Positions 26,377 to 35,832 of a stretch of 64,000 nucleotides of DNA are shown here, in pieces. Numbering within the stretch: the stretch's first letter is position 1; every line of letters starts with the position of its first letter. This DNA is from Lysinibacillus mangiferihumi (GTDB lineage: Bacteria > Bacillota > Bacilli > Bacillales_A > Planococcaceae), in assembly GCF_003049665.1 (NCBI RefSeq), contig NZ_PYWM01000017.1:43830-107829 (forward strand), written 5' to 3'. The notes under the pieces are model-generated. The model was not told the DNA's origin. It did no database searches and saw only the letters and a list, made by a program, of their open reading frames with translations. The position numbers and the translations under genes are program-made.

Positions 26377-26958
26377 TCATAAATTCCTATTTTTTACTTC
26401 CATTGATCTAGAGTAACCAAAACATTCTCTAAATAACTTCCTACCAATATATTGATGAAAATTATTGTAATTATTCCTGTAATATTCGTTCCAATAGCTA
26501 ATCATTCTACTATAACTTTTGCAAAACAAATCATTATTTTCAAAACAAAATCTCTTAATTGGTTCTGTGTCTTGTTCTTTTAAAATATCATAAGTCATTT
26601 CTAGTATTTCTACGACATATTCATCACATATTTTTACAATATAAGGAATAGCCCAAGCCTCATAATCCATTAAAAGCAATGAATTCAGATGTTTTTGGCG
26701 AATAAACCCATCACAACTTCTTGAATACATGCAATGCAAAATCATTTTTTGTTGTACACTTAAATTGTCTATCAATTTATCTGAGTTATCAATGTTATAA
26801 ATACGATAAGGAAATTTAATCACGTTTTCATCTTGAAAATATTCAATAGTCACCTGCGATTCATTATGAGTGACATTATTATAAGTCTGCTTAGGAATCA
26901 TTCCAATCACATTAGCCACATCATCCCTCAAATATTTTGGAAATCCATCTTGAAACAT
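26377..26958 (-). CDS. Hypothetical 193-residue protein
   Basis: Starts MFQDGFPKYLRDDVANVIGM. Rich in aromatic residues and Asn, with a Cys/Arg cluster (ILHCMYSRSCDGFIRQKHL) and no membrane segment. The length and layout (an N-terminal beta part followed by a helical half) resemble uncharacterised proteins of Bacillaceae, but I do not recognise a domain. It is monocistronic. Confidence 0.6.
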   Translation of the reverse strand: MFQDGFPKYLRDDVANVIGMIPKQTYNNVTHNESQVTIEYFQDENVIKFPYRIYNIDNSDKLIDNLSVQQKMILHCMYSRSCDGFIRQKHLNSLLLMDYEAWAIPYIVKICDEYVVEILEMTYDILKEQDTEPIKRFCFENNDLFCKSYSRMISYWNEYYRNNYNNFHQYIGRKLFRECFGYSRSMEVKNRNL

Positions 26959-27059
26959 CCAATCACATCCCTATTTCGTTAAAGGTACATTTGTGTTTAC
27001 TCAACTGCTCATTAGCTGAAATACACTTTTTCACAATGGCTACAACTTCGTAAGGACAA

Positions 27060-27344
27060 TAATTCTTTTTTAGCACCTCAATTTATTGCTTTAAATACCG
27101 GTTTTCCAATGCTAATTTCAATGTCCATTGTCTGGTTCTGGACCTTTATTAAAGCTATATTGTTTGCCTACTGGTTGTTTCAAACGATTCATTTCGCCAT
27201 TTCTATACCAGCGCATCCATGTTCCCATCTGTGTTTTCTGGCGTATATTTAATTCCAATAAAATCTGTTTGATTGATACACCTGCTAATGCATCTCAATC
27301 ACTTTCATTTTTACATCATATGGATAACTCACTCTTGTTCCCAT
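27060..27344 (-). pseudogene. IS3-family orfA remnant
   Basis: MGTRVSYPYDVKMKVIEMH-stop, then IKQILLELNIRQKTQMGTWM and RWYRNGEMNRLKQPVGKQYS. This is the N-terminal HTH of the IS3-group transposase orfA common in Bacillus, broken by stops. The 5' flank of the same IS recurs as a fragment at 41147-41215. Confidence 0.7.
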
Positions 27345-27441
27345 AGAAAAAACACCTCCAAATTGAATGCACCCCCTATATAAAGAGGCATTTCGTAACC
27401 CCTACCTAACATCAAATATCTAAAATTAGTACTTGTATTTT

Positions 27442-27876
27442 TTATTTTACATCAACATCGAAAACAAAAGTCTCTTTTCCTTTATCCCATACTACCTTAA
27501 GTTCATAAATATAATACCCTTCTTTAGATGGCATTGTTATTTTATAATCTTTAATTTCAACATTATCAATTAAACCTTCTTCATCTAATTTAGTTATTAT
27601 TATGGAAGAAGGATTTTTTTCAATTTCAAAATTTAATATATCACCTTTTTTGACTTCCAATGTTTCAAAATCATCGGCTAATTCATTTATATCACGAGAA
27701 CTTATATCTGTTATTTTAACATTTTCATCTTCCCATTCGTAATCAACTGGAATCATTGTATATTGTTTTTCATTCAAAATAACTTTGCCTTCTGGTTGAC
27801 TAATGGTACCTTTTGGAAAAGCGTTACACCCATTTAACAGAGCAACAATCAGAATAGATAAAACTATTTTTTTCAT
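27442..27876 (-). CDS. Small lipoprotein, paralog of the 46183-46623 gene
   Basis: 144 residues starting MKKIVLSILIVALLNGCNAF. The lipobox LLNGC fixes cleavage before Cys17. The mature part has PEGKVILNEKQYTMIPVDYE, FETLEVKKGD and a C-terminal GYYIYELKVVW plus TFVFDVDVK. The latter two blocks are almost the same in the paralog at 46 kb (GYYIYEIKAKW, TFVFDVNIE). It is a predicted cell-surface lipoprotein with a beta-sandwich-like pattern; its function is unknown. Confidence 0.8.
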   Translation of the reverse strand: MKKIVLSILIVALLNGCNAFPKGTISQPEGKVILNEKQYTMIPVDYEWEDENVKITDISSRDINELADDFETLEVKKGDILNFEIEKNPSSIIITKLDEEGLIDNVEIKDYKITMPSKEGYYIYELKVVWDKGKETFVFDVDVK

Positions 27877-28191
27877 TTTAACACCTCCTTTTTATTATAG
27901 ATTCCATTTAGAGTAAATGTTCCGCATTAAGTTTTACAAAAAAACAATATATGTATAGATCGTATATATGTTATTATTTTTAATATAACACAATATTTAG
28001 GAGTTTATGAGATTGGAAATAAGTTTATACTTCCACAAGTCAACCATCAGAAGCTCCAGATAATATCATTTATTATGATACTGATAAATATGATCTATTA
28101 ATCACTGATGAAGTTATTATTAGAACAATGGCCAAGTGATTTTAAAGGAAATAATCTTTTAGATTTTTTACTAGATTCAAAAAAGGTTATC
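27877..28191. other. Intergenic region
   Basis: No supported gene. A short plus-strand frame near 28035-28140 (SEAPDNIIYYDTDKYDLLIT) is protein-like but isolated. Confidence 0.3.
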
Positions 28192-28235
28192 AAAAATAAA
28201 AAAGCCATTATTCTTGAGAAGAGAATAATGGCTTT
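28192..28235 (-). terminator. Rho-independent terminator of the two-component operon
   Basis: A perfect 14-bp stem (28201-28214 with 28222-28235, AAAGCCATTATTCT) and a 7-base loop, followed on the minus strand by a T-rich tract. It lies 14 bases after the histidine kinase stop. Confidence 0.9.
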
Positions 28236-28248
28236 GACAAGACTATCT

Positions 28249-29241
28249 TCATCTTTTAAGTTGCGCATAACTTATGGTCACTTGAGTACCTTTTTCATTG
28301 GATTGGATTGTACTCTGTAGTTCAAGCACTCGACAAATATCTTCGATGATACATAAACCAGTACCCTTTTCCTCCACATTAAACCCAATCCCATTATCCT
28401 TAAAGTTAATTGCGTTTGTTTGCAAAGTGATTTCCAATGTATCACACGCTGCATGACGCACTATATTTTGGAAGATATTATCAAATAATCGGTGCAACCA
28501 AATTTCATTACTGCGCCATTGGCAGTTAGTTGCGCAATTGTTTAACACAATAGAGATTTGGTTGACTTTAAATAAAAAATTCCACTTTAAAATAATTGTA
28601 TTTAGAAGTTTTGGAACATCTACTTTTTCCATGATTACATACGAATTATCAACACGAGATAAGCGTTCAAAGTCATATTCATTGGATAACTTTGAAATAT
28701 AGTTTATTTGTTCGTTTAAAGAATTGAAAATATCCTGATGTTGTGAAAAATCATGTTCGATTGTGTACAGTTGTAAGCGCATCGCTGTTAAAGGCGTATT
28801 AATATCATGGCGCAACTGAGTTAAAAGTTCTTGTTTCATTCGCTCCTGTTGCTGTATTTCAATTTCCTTTGATATCGTCCGGTCAATAAGAAGGTTTACT
28901 GCACTGGTTAAATCCCCTAATTCATCATTTCTAGCGTAAGGAATCTTTTGCAGCCTCTTCTTGTCGTCACTTGCCAACTCCATAATTGTTTGCTTTAATA
29001 CATTGATCCGTTTAATCAATGTATTAATGGATTTAGAGAATAGAATAGCCAAAGCAAAGAAACTGACGATAAATAATCCTAGCATAATTGGGTAAGCTTT
29101 TGACTCATAAAACTGGGTTTGTGCATCATTTGAAAAATGATTGTAAATGATGGTTACGATAACACTAATCACAACAACAGAAAGTGGAACACTGCCTATA
29201 ACCGTCAATAGCAATAGTTGATATTTCTTTTTTAGTTTCAT
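28249..29241 (-). CDS. Sensor histidine kinase
   Basis: 330 residues: two transmembrane helices (about 9-31 and 52-70) with a very short extracellular loop, a HAMP-like linker, then the phospho-acceptor box QLRHDINTPLTAMRLQL with His145. The ATPase domain contains IFQNIVRHA (N-box), NFKDNGIGF (G1) and EKGTGLCIIEDI (G2). The short loop suggests an intramembrane-sensing kinase, as in peptide-antibiotic systems. It overlaps the response regulator by ATGA and is the last gene of the operon. Confidence 0.9.
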   Translation of the reverse strand: MKLKKKYQLLLLTVIGSVPLSVVVISVIVTIIYNHFSNDAQTQFYESKAYPIMLGLFIVSFFALAILFSKSINTLIKRINVLKQTIMELASDDKKRLQKIPYARNDELGDLTSAVNLLIDRTISKEIEIQQQERMKQELLTQLRHDINTPLTAMRLQLYTIEHDFSQHQDIFNSLNEQINYISKLSNEYDFERLSRVDNSYVIMEKVDVPKLLNTIILKWNFLFKVNQISIVLNNCATNCQWRSNEIWLHRLFDNIFQNIVRHAACDTLEITLQTNAINFKDNGIGFNVEEKGTGLCIIEDICRVLELQSTIQSNEKGTQVTISYAQLKR

Positions 29242-29906
29242 TGTTTCATATGAGTATTCATACGATACCCTTCTCCATATACATTTTGAATAATAACACC
29301 ATCTCGATCGTCAATTTTGCTGCGTAACTTTTTGATATATACGTTAATTAAATTTAAATTGCGATCCTCTAGCGGCCAAAGGTATTCCATGAATTGTTCT
29401 TTAGATAAAATAAAATTTGCGTTTTCGTAGAGATAAAAGAATATTTTCTTTTCAATCGCTGTCAATTCGACTTCTTTATGATGTTGATGATTAACAACAC
29501 GCATATGCGTAACATCAATTGATAAATGCTGTATTTGTTTGTGAATGCCGTAAGTAGCAACTAATTTATTTTTTATTCGTATTAATAATTCCCTCGGATC
29601 AAATGGCTTTACCATGTAATCTTCGCCAATTTCAAGCCCTCTTAATTTACTCTCAATATCACTTCTAGCAGTTAAAAATATGATAGGGATATTATGCCCT
29701 AGCTGATTAATTCGCATGGAAATTTGATACCCATCCTCCCCTGGTAGCATAATATCCATAATGACAATGTCGACTTGCTTAATAACGGTATATAATGAAG
29801 CTCCATTTTCTAACCAGATTACGTTATACCCTTCTTTTTGTAATATATTCTCTAATAAACTTCCAATCATTTTATCATCTTCTACCAGTAAAATTGTAAA
29901 CAACAT
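29238..29906 (-). CDS. OmpR-family response regulator
   Basis: 222 residues. The ATG at 29906 has AAAGGA five bases upstream; the frame extends further but lies near the hydrolase end. Receiver domain MLFTILLVEDDKMIG with phospho-acceptor Asp51 in VIMDIMLPGEDGY and the conserved Lys of MVKPFDP. The winged helix ends LNLINVYIKKLRSKI and GEGYRM. It pairs with the downstream kinase and follows an alpha/beta hydrolase gene by 16 bases, which may be its target or operon partner. Confidence 0.9.
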   Translation of the reverse strand: MLFTILLVEDDKMIGSLLENILQKEGYNVIWLENGASLYTVIKQVDIVIMDIMLPGEDGYQISMRINQLGHNIPIIFLTARSDIESKLRGLEIGEDYMVKPFDPRELLIRIKNKLVATYGIHKQIQHLSIDVTHMRVVNHQHHKEVELTAIEKKIFFYLYENANFILSKEQFMEYLWPLEDRNLNLINVYIKKLRSKIDDRDGVIIQNVYGEGYRMNTHMKQ

Positions 29907-29922
29907 TTTCGTCCTTTCCTCA

Positions 29923-30894
29923 CTATTGTTCAACCATCTCCTGCAAGAATTTTTGGATTTCTTCATAGATTTCAGTAGTATGGTACAAGTAAATACTGTG
30001 CTTGCTTTTTATTTGAATTACAGTTGAAACGTCTAACTGCTTTGCAAAATCCTGATAGTCTTTTAGTGATGCTTTAGCAGCTTTAGAATTTTTATCAAGG
30101 TAAGCATCAATAAATAAAATTGGGGTTGTTTTTGGAATAGGTAATGAAGTAGACTTTTTACTATTATTTACGACATGTAGCATTTCTTGTTCCATATCGT
30201 TGTTGATGCCCTGTTTATTTGAAATCGCCTTAAATATTTCTTTTTCTTTTGAAGTTAGAAAATCTTTCTCTAAGACGGCTTCGTTATATGCTAAATTCGG
30301 AAACACTCTTTGGAATCCTAATTCACTTAAAGCATTCCCTATTTTCATAAAAGTCTTTTCTGCGAAACCTACGGGATGTTTTATATATTGAGATGGTAAA
30401 CCAATATCTAACGCCACAATGGCTTTTACTTCTTTCGGATATTTCTGCGCCCAATAGATGGCTTCGATTCCTGAAATCGAGTGTGGTACTAAAATATAAG
30501 GGGGCTTATTCCCGCTTTTCATTAGTGCCTCCCTCGTTTGTTCTAGTATTACATCTATAGCCCGATCGTCGTTAAATACATCACTATACCCATATCCCGC
30601 TCTTTCCACAACGGCAATTTTATCTTCTTTTGAAAAATGACGATACAAGCTTTTTAATTCATACATCGGTGCTGCTACTGCTGAGCCAGCCATAAATACA
30701 AATGTATCATTGTCCTGACCTTCAGAATAAACATTCATCTTCTTTCCGTTAAAATTGATTAGTTTGCCCGTATTATTCTCTAATAACGAACTCTCTTTAT
30801 TCTCTTTGAACTTATGGAAGCTATAGACAGAGACGCTAAACACAAGCAATAACATACAGAAACTTACTGAAAACCACTTCATAATTTTTTTCAT
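29923..30894 (-). CDS. Membrane-anchored alpha/beta hydrolase
   Basis: 323 residues with an N-terminal anchor or signal (KWFSVSFCMLLLVFSVSVYSF) and no lipobox. Oxyanion segment FVFMAGSAVA; nucleophile elbow VPHSISGIEA (Ser in a non-classic HSxSG); acid in FIDAYLD; His in KSKHSIYLYH. It resembles the extracytoplasmic hydrolases of Bacillus. The 16-base gap to the response regulator indicates one operon of hydrolase, regulator and kinase. The substrate is unknown. Confidence 0.8.
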   Translation of the reverse strand: MKKIMKWFSVSFCMLLLVFSVSVYSFHKFKENKESSLLENNTGKLINFNGKKMNVYSEGQDNDTFVFMAGSAVAAPMYELKSLYRHFSKEDKIAVVERAGYGYSDVFNDDRAIDVILEQTREALMKSGNKPPYILVPHSISGIEAIYWAQKYPKEVKAIVALDIGLPSQYIKHPVGFAEKTFMKIGNALSELGFQRVFPNLAYNEAVLEKDFLTSKEKEIFKAISNKQGINNDMEQEMLHVVNNSKKSTSLPIPKTTPILFIDAYLDKNSKAAKASLKDYQDFAKQLDVSTVIQIKSKHSIYLYHTTEIYEEIQKFLQEMVEQ

Positions 30895-31011
30895 TTTCTA
30901 GTTGCCCCTTTCAATTATAGATACAAGGTTAAAGTAAAAAAATATAATTCTTATAAACTTTTGATGATTTTTTGAATTTAAACAGTCAATAAACTAAATT
31001 TGGGCACACAT

Positions 31012-31056
31012 CAAAAAGTCACGAATGTTTTTAAATTAACGTTTCGTGACTTTACT
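31012..31056. terminator. Bidirectional hairpin upstream of the hydrolase operon
   Basis: AAAGTCACGAA (31015-31025) pairs perfectly with TTCGTGACTTT (31043-31053). The flanks are A-rich on one side and T-rich on the other. Confidence 0.55.
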
Positions 31057-31096
31057 AATAAACTATATAGTTAAACAAACTTTGCTTTTGAGTGAT

Positions 31097-31137
31097 TAAA
31101 AAATAGACAAGCATGATGAAATATCAGCCTGTCTATT
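31097..31137 (-). terminator. Rho-independent terminator of the ABC/DUF3955 operon
   Basis: AATAGACA (31102-31109) and TGTCTATT (31130-31137) pair, followed on the minus strand by TTTTTT. It lies immediately after the last DUF3955 gene. Confidence 0.75.
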
Positions 31138-31142
31138 AACGT

Positions 31143-31358
31143 TTATTTTTTTGTGATGCCTTGTTTAGCATTCGAAATAATCGTGATAATTAATGACACA
31201 ACACTGACGAAAATAAGCAAAGCACCTACTGGCGTTAAGAAGAAGTATGGCTCGTCTATCATGCCATTATCCTGTACAGTGACAGGCGCAAACTTTGACG
31301 CGATTAATAATATAATCCCTAACACAAGTGGTACAACAGCAAAAATCATTTTTTTCAT
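31143..31358 (-). CDS. DUF3955 family small membrane protein (second copy)
   Basis: 71 residues with two transmembrane helices around a conserved hinge: MKKMIFAVVPLVLGIILLIA, then DEPYFFLTPVGALLIFVSVV. It is a paralog of the gene just upstream, with EPYFFL and PV conserved. A GAGAG ribosome binding site precedes it. DUF3955 proteins have no known biochemical function. Confidence 0.8.
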   Translation of the reverse strand: MKKMIFAVVPLVLGIILLIASKFAPVTVQDNGMIDEPYFFLTPVGALLIFVSVVSLIITIISNAKQGITKK

Positions 31359-31378
31359 AAATACTCTCTCCTCTACTT

Positions 31379-31603
31379 TTATCGGTGTTTAATATTTTTC
31401 TTAATCTTTGTAATAGCCATAATCATCAATGCAATGACACCGATAAAGATGAATAGCACACTTACTGGCACTAGGAAGAAGTATGGCTCATACAGCATGC
31501 CATCCTGCTGTACACTGGAAGGTGCGAACGCTAACGCAATCATAAATATAACGCCTAGTATTAGTGGAACAGATGCGACGATTATTTTTTTATATGACAT
31601 CAT
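31379..31603 (-). CDS. DUF3955 family small membrane protein (first copy)
   Basis: 74 residues: KKIIVASVPLILGVIFMIAL, QQDGMLYEPYFFLVPVSVLF and a basic tail. Its start overlaps the end of the Cro-like regulator by 4 bases (ATGA), so it is translationally coupled. It is one of two tandem copies, which may form a hetero-oligomer. Confidence 0.82.
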   Translation of the reverse strand: MMSYKKIIVASVPLILGVIFMIALAFAPSSVQQDGMLYEPYFFLVPVSVLFIFIGVIALMIMAITKIKKNIKHR

Positions 31604-31821
31604 TCCTTCCCTTTTTCATAAGCTAAAAGATCACCAGGCTGACAATCTAACACTTCACAAATTTTATTTAACGTTGAAAATTTTACTGCTTTTGCTTTTC
31701 CAGTTTTAAAAATAGACACATTAGCCATCGTAATGTCAAGAGCTTCCGATAATGCTGTCACTGACATTTTTCGTTTTGCTAACATGACATCGAGATTGAC
31801 GATGATTGCTATAACCTCCAC
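31600..31821 (-). CDS. Cro/CI-like regulator (YozG type)
   Basis: About 70 residues with LAKRKMSVTALSEALDITMA and the recognition region VSIFKTGKAKAVKFSTLNKI, ending CQPGDLLAYEK, the standard end of this family. The start is odd: relatives begin M-AIIVNLD, but here the corresponding codon is ATA, two bases after GGTGGAGG. The only canonical start is a GTG at 31821, one base after the DUF2975 stop. It is likely an autoregulator of the operon. Confidence 0.8.
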   Translation of the reverse strand: MEVIAIIVNLDVMLAKRKMSVTALSEALDITMANVSIFKTGKAKAVKFSTLNKICEVLDCQPGDLLAYEKGKE

Positions 31822-31822
31822 C

Positions 31823-32266
31823 TCAAATCGTTAATTTTGCTTCTTCCTCTAGCTGTTTCGCCTCTTGAAATACATTTGCTAATACACGTAAAAATAAGGT
31901 TAATGTTACAGCCATTCCTAAAAATAATAAACAGAATGCCAAAATAGTTATCGTCGCTTGCTCGCTTATAATGATGTAAACAATGCCAATCGCATATAGT
32001 ACAATCTCACTCATTGCTAAGTAACTTATATTTTTAAGATGTTTAATATGTTGTTCACTAAAGAGCTGTTCCGAAATGACTGAGCAAATTTTCCAAGCAA
32101 ACCATAATGCTATATAAAAAGGGAGTGCGGTAACCCACATAAATAGTGTAATCGGCATGCCTTCAATAGTAGCTGTCATTAGTGGCACAACGAAGGAAAA
32201 AAATAATATACTCGAAAGTGCAACTATTATAATTAGAAACTTTAACCACATTGCTAACTTCTTCAT
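31823..32266 (-). CDS. DUF2975 family membrane protein
   Basis: 147 residues with four predicted helices (about 8-28, 42-62, 85-105, 110-132) and the DUF2975 layout. AAAGGAG upstream fixes the ATG at 32266. DUF2975 genes nearly always precede a short YozG-like HTH gene, as here. It follows the ABC permease after 14 bases, so the ABC pair and this module form one transcript. Confidence 0.85.
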   Translation of the reverse strand: MKKLAMWLKFLIIIVALSSILFFSFVVPLMTATIEGMPITLFMWVTALPFYIALWFAWKICSVISEQLFSEQHIKHLKNISYLAMSEIVLYAIGIVYIIISEQATITILAFCLLFLGMAVTLTLFLRVLANVFQEAKQLEEEAKLTI

Positions 32267-32280
32267 ATTGCCAACTCCTT

Positions 32281-33057
32281 TTACAGTATGTCGCGCTTTT
32301 TAAACACCACACTTGCTATGACTAACATGACAAGCAGATGTATAACTACATAAAGAAAGGACGTTGTTAACGTAAAGTGCTCTGATAGCATATTCGTTCC
32401 GTTTCCAATTAGCGGGTTAGCATCCAAATCTCTTAAACTTAAATGCTTAAACACAAAAATATCTGAATATTTCTTCAACAAACTTGTCATGATGTTAACG
32501 ATATTGCCCTGTAATAAAAATATAAGCATTGTAATTGTGACTGGTAGTATCGTTGTTGTCATCAAACTCACAAGCATAAACGCTAACGTAATATAGAAGA
32601 CGATGGGCACAAATTCGTACATGACAATTTTAAGTAATATGCTGAGTGTAAAATTATCTGCCGTCCAACCAAAGCGAATGCCCCCTACAAGCATAGAAAC
32701 CAATAGTGCCGCAACAATAAATAATACAACGGTAATCAGGATTGCAAAATACTTGGAAAGCAAAATAGCTACCCGCGACTTTGGACGAATTAATAATTGC
32801 TTAATCGTACCTTGCTGAAACTCATCAGCAATCGACTTTACCATTAACGAAATACTAAATATCGTGACAAGCATCGCTGTAATCGTAAAGTTCAAATGTG
32901 AAAACGTCACATAGCTTGAAAACCTCTCCGCTGGTGGTAGCCAATTTTTAAGAATAAAGGCGGTTGCTACCTGCAACGTAAGTAGTACCGTTAAAAAAAC
33001 GCGCACATTCTTTTTTACGAAAATTTTCATTAACTCATTTTTGATTAAATTGATCAT
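32281..33057 (-). CDS. ABC transporter permease (ABC-2 type)
   Basis: 258 residues with six predicted membrane spans, beginning with the first near residue 18-38 and ending LYVVIHLLVMLVIASVVFKKRD. IADEFQQGTIKQLLIRPKSR between spans 2 and 3 is the usual coupling helix of the BcrB/NatB-like permeases. It overlaps the ATPase gene by 4 bases. Likely exports a peptide or lipid-active compound, as bacitracin-type self-protection pumps do, but the substrate is unknown. Confidence 0.85.
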   Translation of the reverse strand: MINLIKNELMKIFVKKNVRVFLTVLLTLQVATAFILKNWLPPAERFSSYVTFSHLNFTITAMLVTIFSISLMVKSIADEFQQGTIKQLLIRPKSRVAILLSKYFAILITVVLFIVAALLVSMLVGGIRFGWTADNFTLSILLKIVMYEFVPIVFYITLAFMLVSLMTTTILPVTITMLIFLLQGNIVNIMTSLLKKYSDIFVFKHLSLRDLDANPLIGNGTNMLSEHFTLTTSFLYVVIHLLVMLVIASVVFKKRDIL

Positions 33058-33953
33058 GAAGTTGCCCCCTTCGTAATTGCTAAAAATTCATCTTCTAGCG
33101 TTTTTTGTTTGGGAATAACCTCATAAATCGCAATATTGTGGGACACGAGCTTTGCAATAATGGCGGCAACTTCTACTTCATCTGCTGTTACCTCAAATGA
33201 AGTGTCACTTATAATGCGGCAGTCTATTAGCTCATCAATGCCCTCCGTTTGTTTCGTTTTAATCTGCACACGATGCTCGCCCGCCTGCTTTTCGTGTAGG
33301 TTGTGCTCTTTAATAAAGGTGCCCTTATTAATAATGAGCACACGGTCACACATTAGCTCAATCTCACTTAATAGGTGGCTTGATACAATGACCGCTATTT
33401 TTTCCTTCTGTGCAAGCTCGCGTAAATACTCCCGAATTTTGCGAATACCGGCAGGATCTAAGCCATTTGTTGGCTCATCTAAAATTAAAACTTTTGGTTG
33501 ATGTAATAAGGCTTGTGCAATCCCTAAGCGCTGCTTCATACCAAGCGAGTAGTTTTTCACAGGCGCGTGTATAGATTCTCCTAAATCTACGAGCTGAACT
33601 ATTTCATCAATGCGCGCCTTCGAAACTTTATGATTCGCCATATTGGCAAAGTGCATTAGGTTTTGTCTACCTGTCATATATCCATATAATTCAGGGTTCT
33701 CTACAATTGCACCAATATTCATGAGCGCTTTTTCTCGCTCTGTAGCAATGCTATGCCCACAAATTTGAATATCTCCTCGCGTCATACTAATTAACCCTGT
33801 AATCATTCGGATTGTCGTTGTTTTGCCACTACCATTCGGTCCTAAAAAGCCATAAATCTCGCCCTCTTTTACCTCAAAAGTTAAGCCATGTACAATCTTT
33901 TTATCACCGATGCTTTTTTGCACGTCGGTTAATCTCAATACAGTTTTCCCCAT
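33054..33953 (-). CDS. ABC transporter ATP-binding protein (BcrA-like)
   Basis: 299 residues. Walker A GPNGSGKTT, Q-loop VENPELYGYM, signature NYSLGMKQRLGIAQALLHQP, Walker B VLILDEPTNGLDPAG and the H-loop VSSHLLSEIE are all intact. The C-terminal part (about 220-299) is the extra domain of BcrA-type ATPases. First gene of the ABC-permease-DUF2975-HTH-DUF3955-DUF3955 operon. The ATG has AGTGGG upstream. Confidence 0.9.
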   Translation of the reverse strand: MGKTVLRLTDVQKSIGDKKIVHGLTFEVKEGEIYGFLGPNGSGKTTTIRMITGLISMTRGDIQICGHSIATEREKALMNIGAIVENPELYGYMTGRQNLMHFANMANHKVSKARIDEIVQLVDLGESIHAPVKNYSLGMKQRLGIAQALLHQPKVLILDEPTNGLDPAGIRKIREYLRELAQKEKIAVIVSSHLLSEIELMCDRVLIINKGTFIKEHNLHEKQAGEHRVQIKTKQTEGIDELIDCRIISDTSFEVTADEVEVAAIIAKLVSHNIAIYEVIPKQKTLEDEFLAITKGATS

Positions 33954-35018
33954 CTGTCACCCACTCCTTTTGACGTTTTTATGGTAATACAAAATAAATT
34001 ACATTGCAACAAAAATATATCGTAAATCAATAAATTTATATCCCTTCGAAACAAATTATAGAGATTTAATATTATCATTTTGTTGTTTAATAGCCTGAAA
34101 GAGGTGTTCCTGTATAACGGGTACAACTTTAATTCAAATCTACAAATCGTCCGCAAATCGTTCTAAGTTACCTGTTGTTTTTTGGTAATCTAAGCATGCT
34201 TCAGGCAGCCTAGATTATCCGAGCGTAGGTTTTGAATAAAGATTGATTAAAATGGAGTTAATCTATTTAACTAAGTAGGAGTTCAAAGTATTCAATCAGA
34301 TGTCTGATTCTATTAAATAAATGGTAGAATCCATATTAGCAGGAAATAAAGAAATAGGGGAATCGAAAGTGCGTCCAGTGTATTAATGGAGGGATATGCT
34401 TTATAAATTTTTAGTGTTGTTCAACAATATGGTCCTATTACTGAAAAGGGCACAATTATTAAATATCAAAAATTTAAAATGCTTCAAATATTGATCTGTA
34501 GGTTAGTATAAAAATTAACTAAATACAAAAATATCAAATTAATAAAGTGTTTGGTTTATATTTAGTTTGTTATTTTAAAAAACGATTCTTCTTCTTTCTT
34601 CAACAGAAATTGAACGGTATATTATATTCATCATCTTGAATTACCTCTTTTGTTTCCAGGTAATAAGAAATACTTGTACAAGTGAACCTTGACGAACTTT
34701 AAATGAAGAGTGAAGCTTAGTTTAAAAGCAGATATCGCTTGATTTAAGTGGGTGGTCTATTACATTATTTCTTTCAATAAAATTAATTTTATTTAAGTAG
34801 CAGATTGGAAATGAAATCTTTACTCAAGCTTTTCAACAATAGTCTAAAGGAATTATTTGCTTGGGCAACTGTATACGTGGCATTTAAGGGGAAGCTATTA
34901 TACGTAATTTGATAATCTATCAAACCTAATAAGCCACATCCATTTGTGCTGTACCCCTATTGTTATTACGTGTTTTAACAGTGGGGATAAAGGTTAAATA
35001 GATGTAGCTTAAACTATA
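33954..35018. other. Long intergenic region
   Basis: About 1 kb without a supported gene. It holds the ABC operon promoter region at the left and, near 34428-34466, a degenerate copy of the AAAGGCACAATT repeat. Short protein-like frames (MVESILAGNKEIGESKVRPV near 34321) end within 20 codons. Confidence 0.4.
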
Positions 35019-35285
35019 TTATTCAGATTTTGAAGTCTCGATTGTTTCGCTGTGATTACAAATAAAACACTTTGCTTTAATTTCTATACTAGTTGAGAGC
35101 TTCTGCAACATACTTAAATCATTAGCCAGTTTTTCTATTTCAACCAACCCTTCACTTTGCAAATTACTAACATCCTGTTCAAGTTGATTTAATAACTTTT
35201 GAATTAATTCTATATTCTCTTGATATTTCTCTAAAACATGTTCAGTATCCAATATTTGACCATGATTATTTGCATTTTTCAGCAT
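35019..35285 (-). CDS. Hypothetical coiled-coil protein with C-terminal CxxC
   Basis: 88 residues. AGGAAG upstream of the ATG. Most of the protein is a predicted amphipathic coiled coil (LEKYQENIELIQKLLNQLEQ, LVEIEKLANDLSMLQKL). It ends KCFICNHSE, a single CxxC knuckle that could bind metal on dimerisation. No family recognised. Isolated on this strand. Confidence 0.6.
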   Translation of the reverse strand: MLKNANNHGQILDTEHVLEKYQENIELIQKLLNQLEQDVSNLQSEGLVEIEKLANDLSMLQKLSTSIEIKAKCFICNHSETIETSKSE

Positions 35286-35737
35286 TGATTGACTCTTCCT
35301 CTCTTACATAAAGTCATTTTAACATTATAGTCTTTGATATACTAGAAATTGATCAACATCCTAGGATATGAACCACGTCATCATTTTAATTTAATATTCA
35401 CTATTATAAAGTCATTTAAATTTTTTAACAATTATTATTCTTAATATAATTTAAAAGCTACTTCTAGTTAGATATGACTCAATAATTCCTAAAAATATTA
35501 TAGAAATATAAACATAACTTTTACAGCTATTGCGGACGAGATACATTACAATCCCTTCTTGTTTTACTACACTATTCAATGAAAGATAATCGAAGGGGTC
35601 ATTTTTATTTTTTCTAAATATTATTCAACTTAATATTAAAGATCAAAGTTTGATTTACTCCTGGATACCAGTATACATTACGGGATTGCTCAATAAGCCA
35701 ATCATTTAAGGTATATTCTCTTTTTTACACAGTCAGA
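35286..35737. other. Non-coding stretch
   Basis: AT-rich; no gene or RNA recognised. Confidence 0.3.
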
Positions 35738-35779
35738 AAATCCTCATCTCCTTTTTTATGGAAATGAGGATTTCTTTTT
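35738..35779. terminator. Bidirectional terminator hairpin
   Basis: AAATCCTCAT (35738-35747) pairs with ATGAGGATTT (35764-35773), with T-rich tracts on both sides. It lies about 55 bases after the chemoreceptor stop. Confidence 0.7.
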
Positions 35780-35832
35780 AATAGAAAAGATTGATTTTTT
35801 TCATAAAGCAACTAACCTATTTAATCCTTTAA

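Noticed and set aside
28108..28320. 70-codon plus-strand frame
   Set aside because: It runs through the kinase terminator hairpin and into the antisense of the kinase gene, so it is unlikely to be translated.
33935..34156. 73-codon minus-strand frame upstream of the ABC ATPase
   Set aside because: It overlaps the ATPase start, has no ribosome binding site and has an unlikely composition; probably leader DNA.
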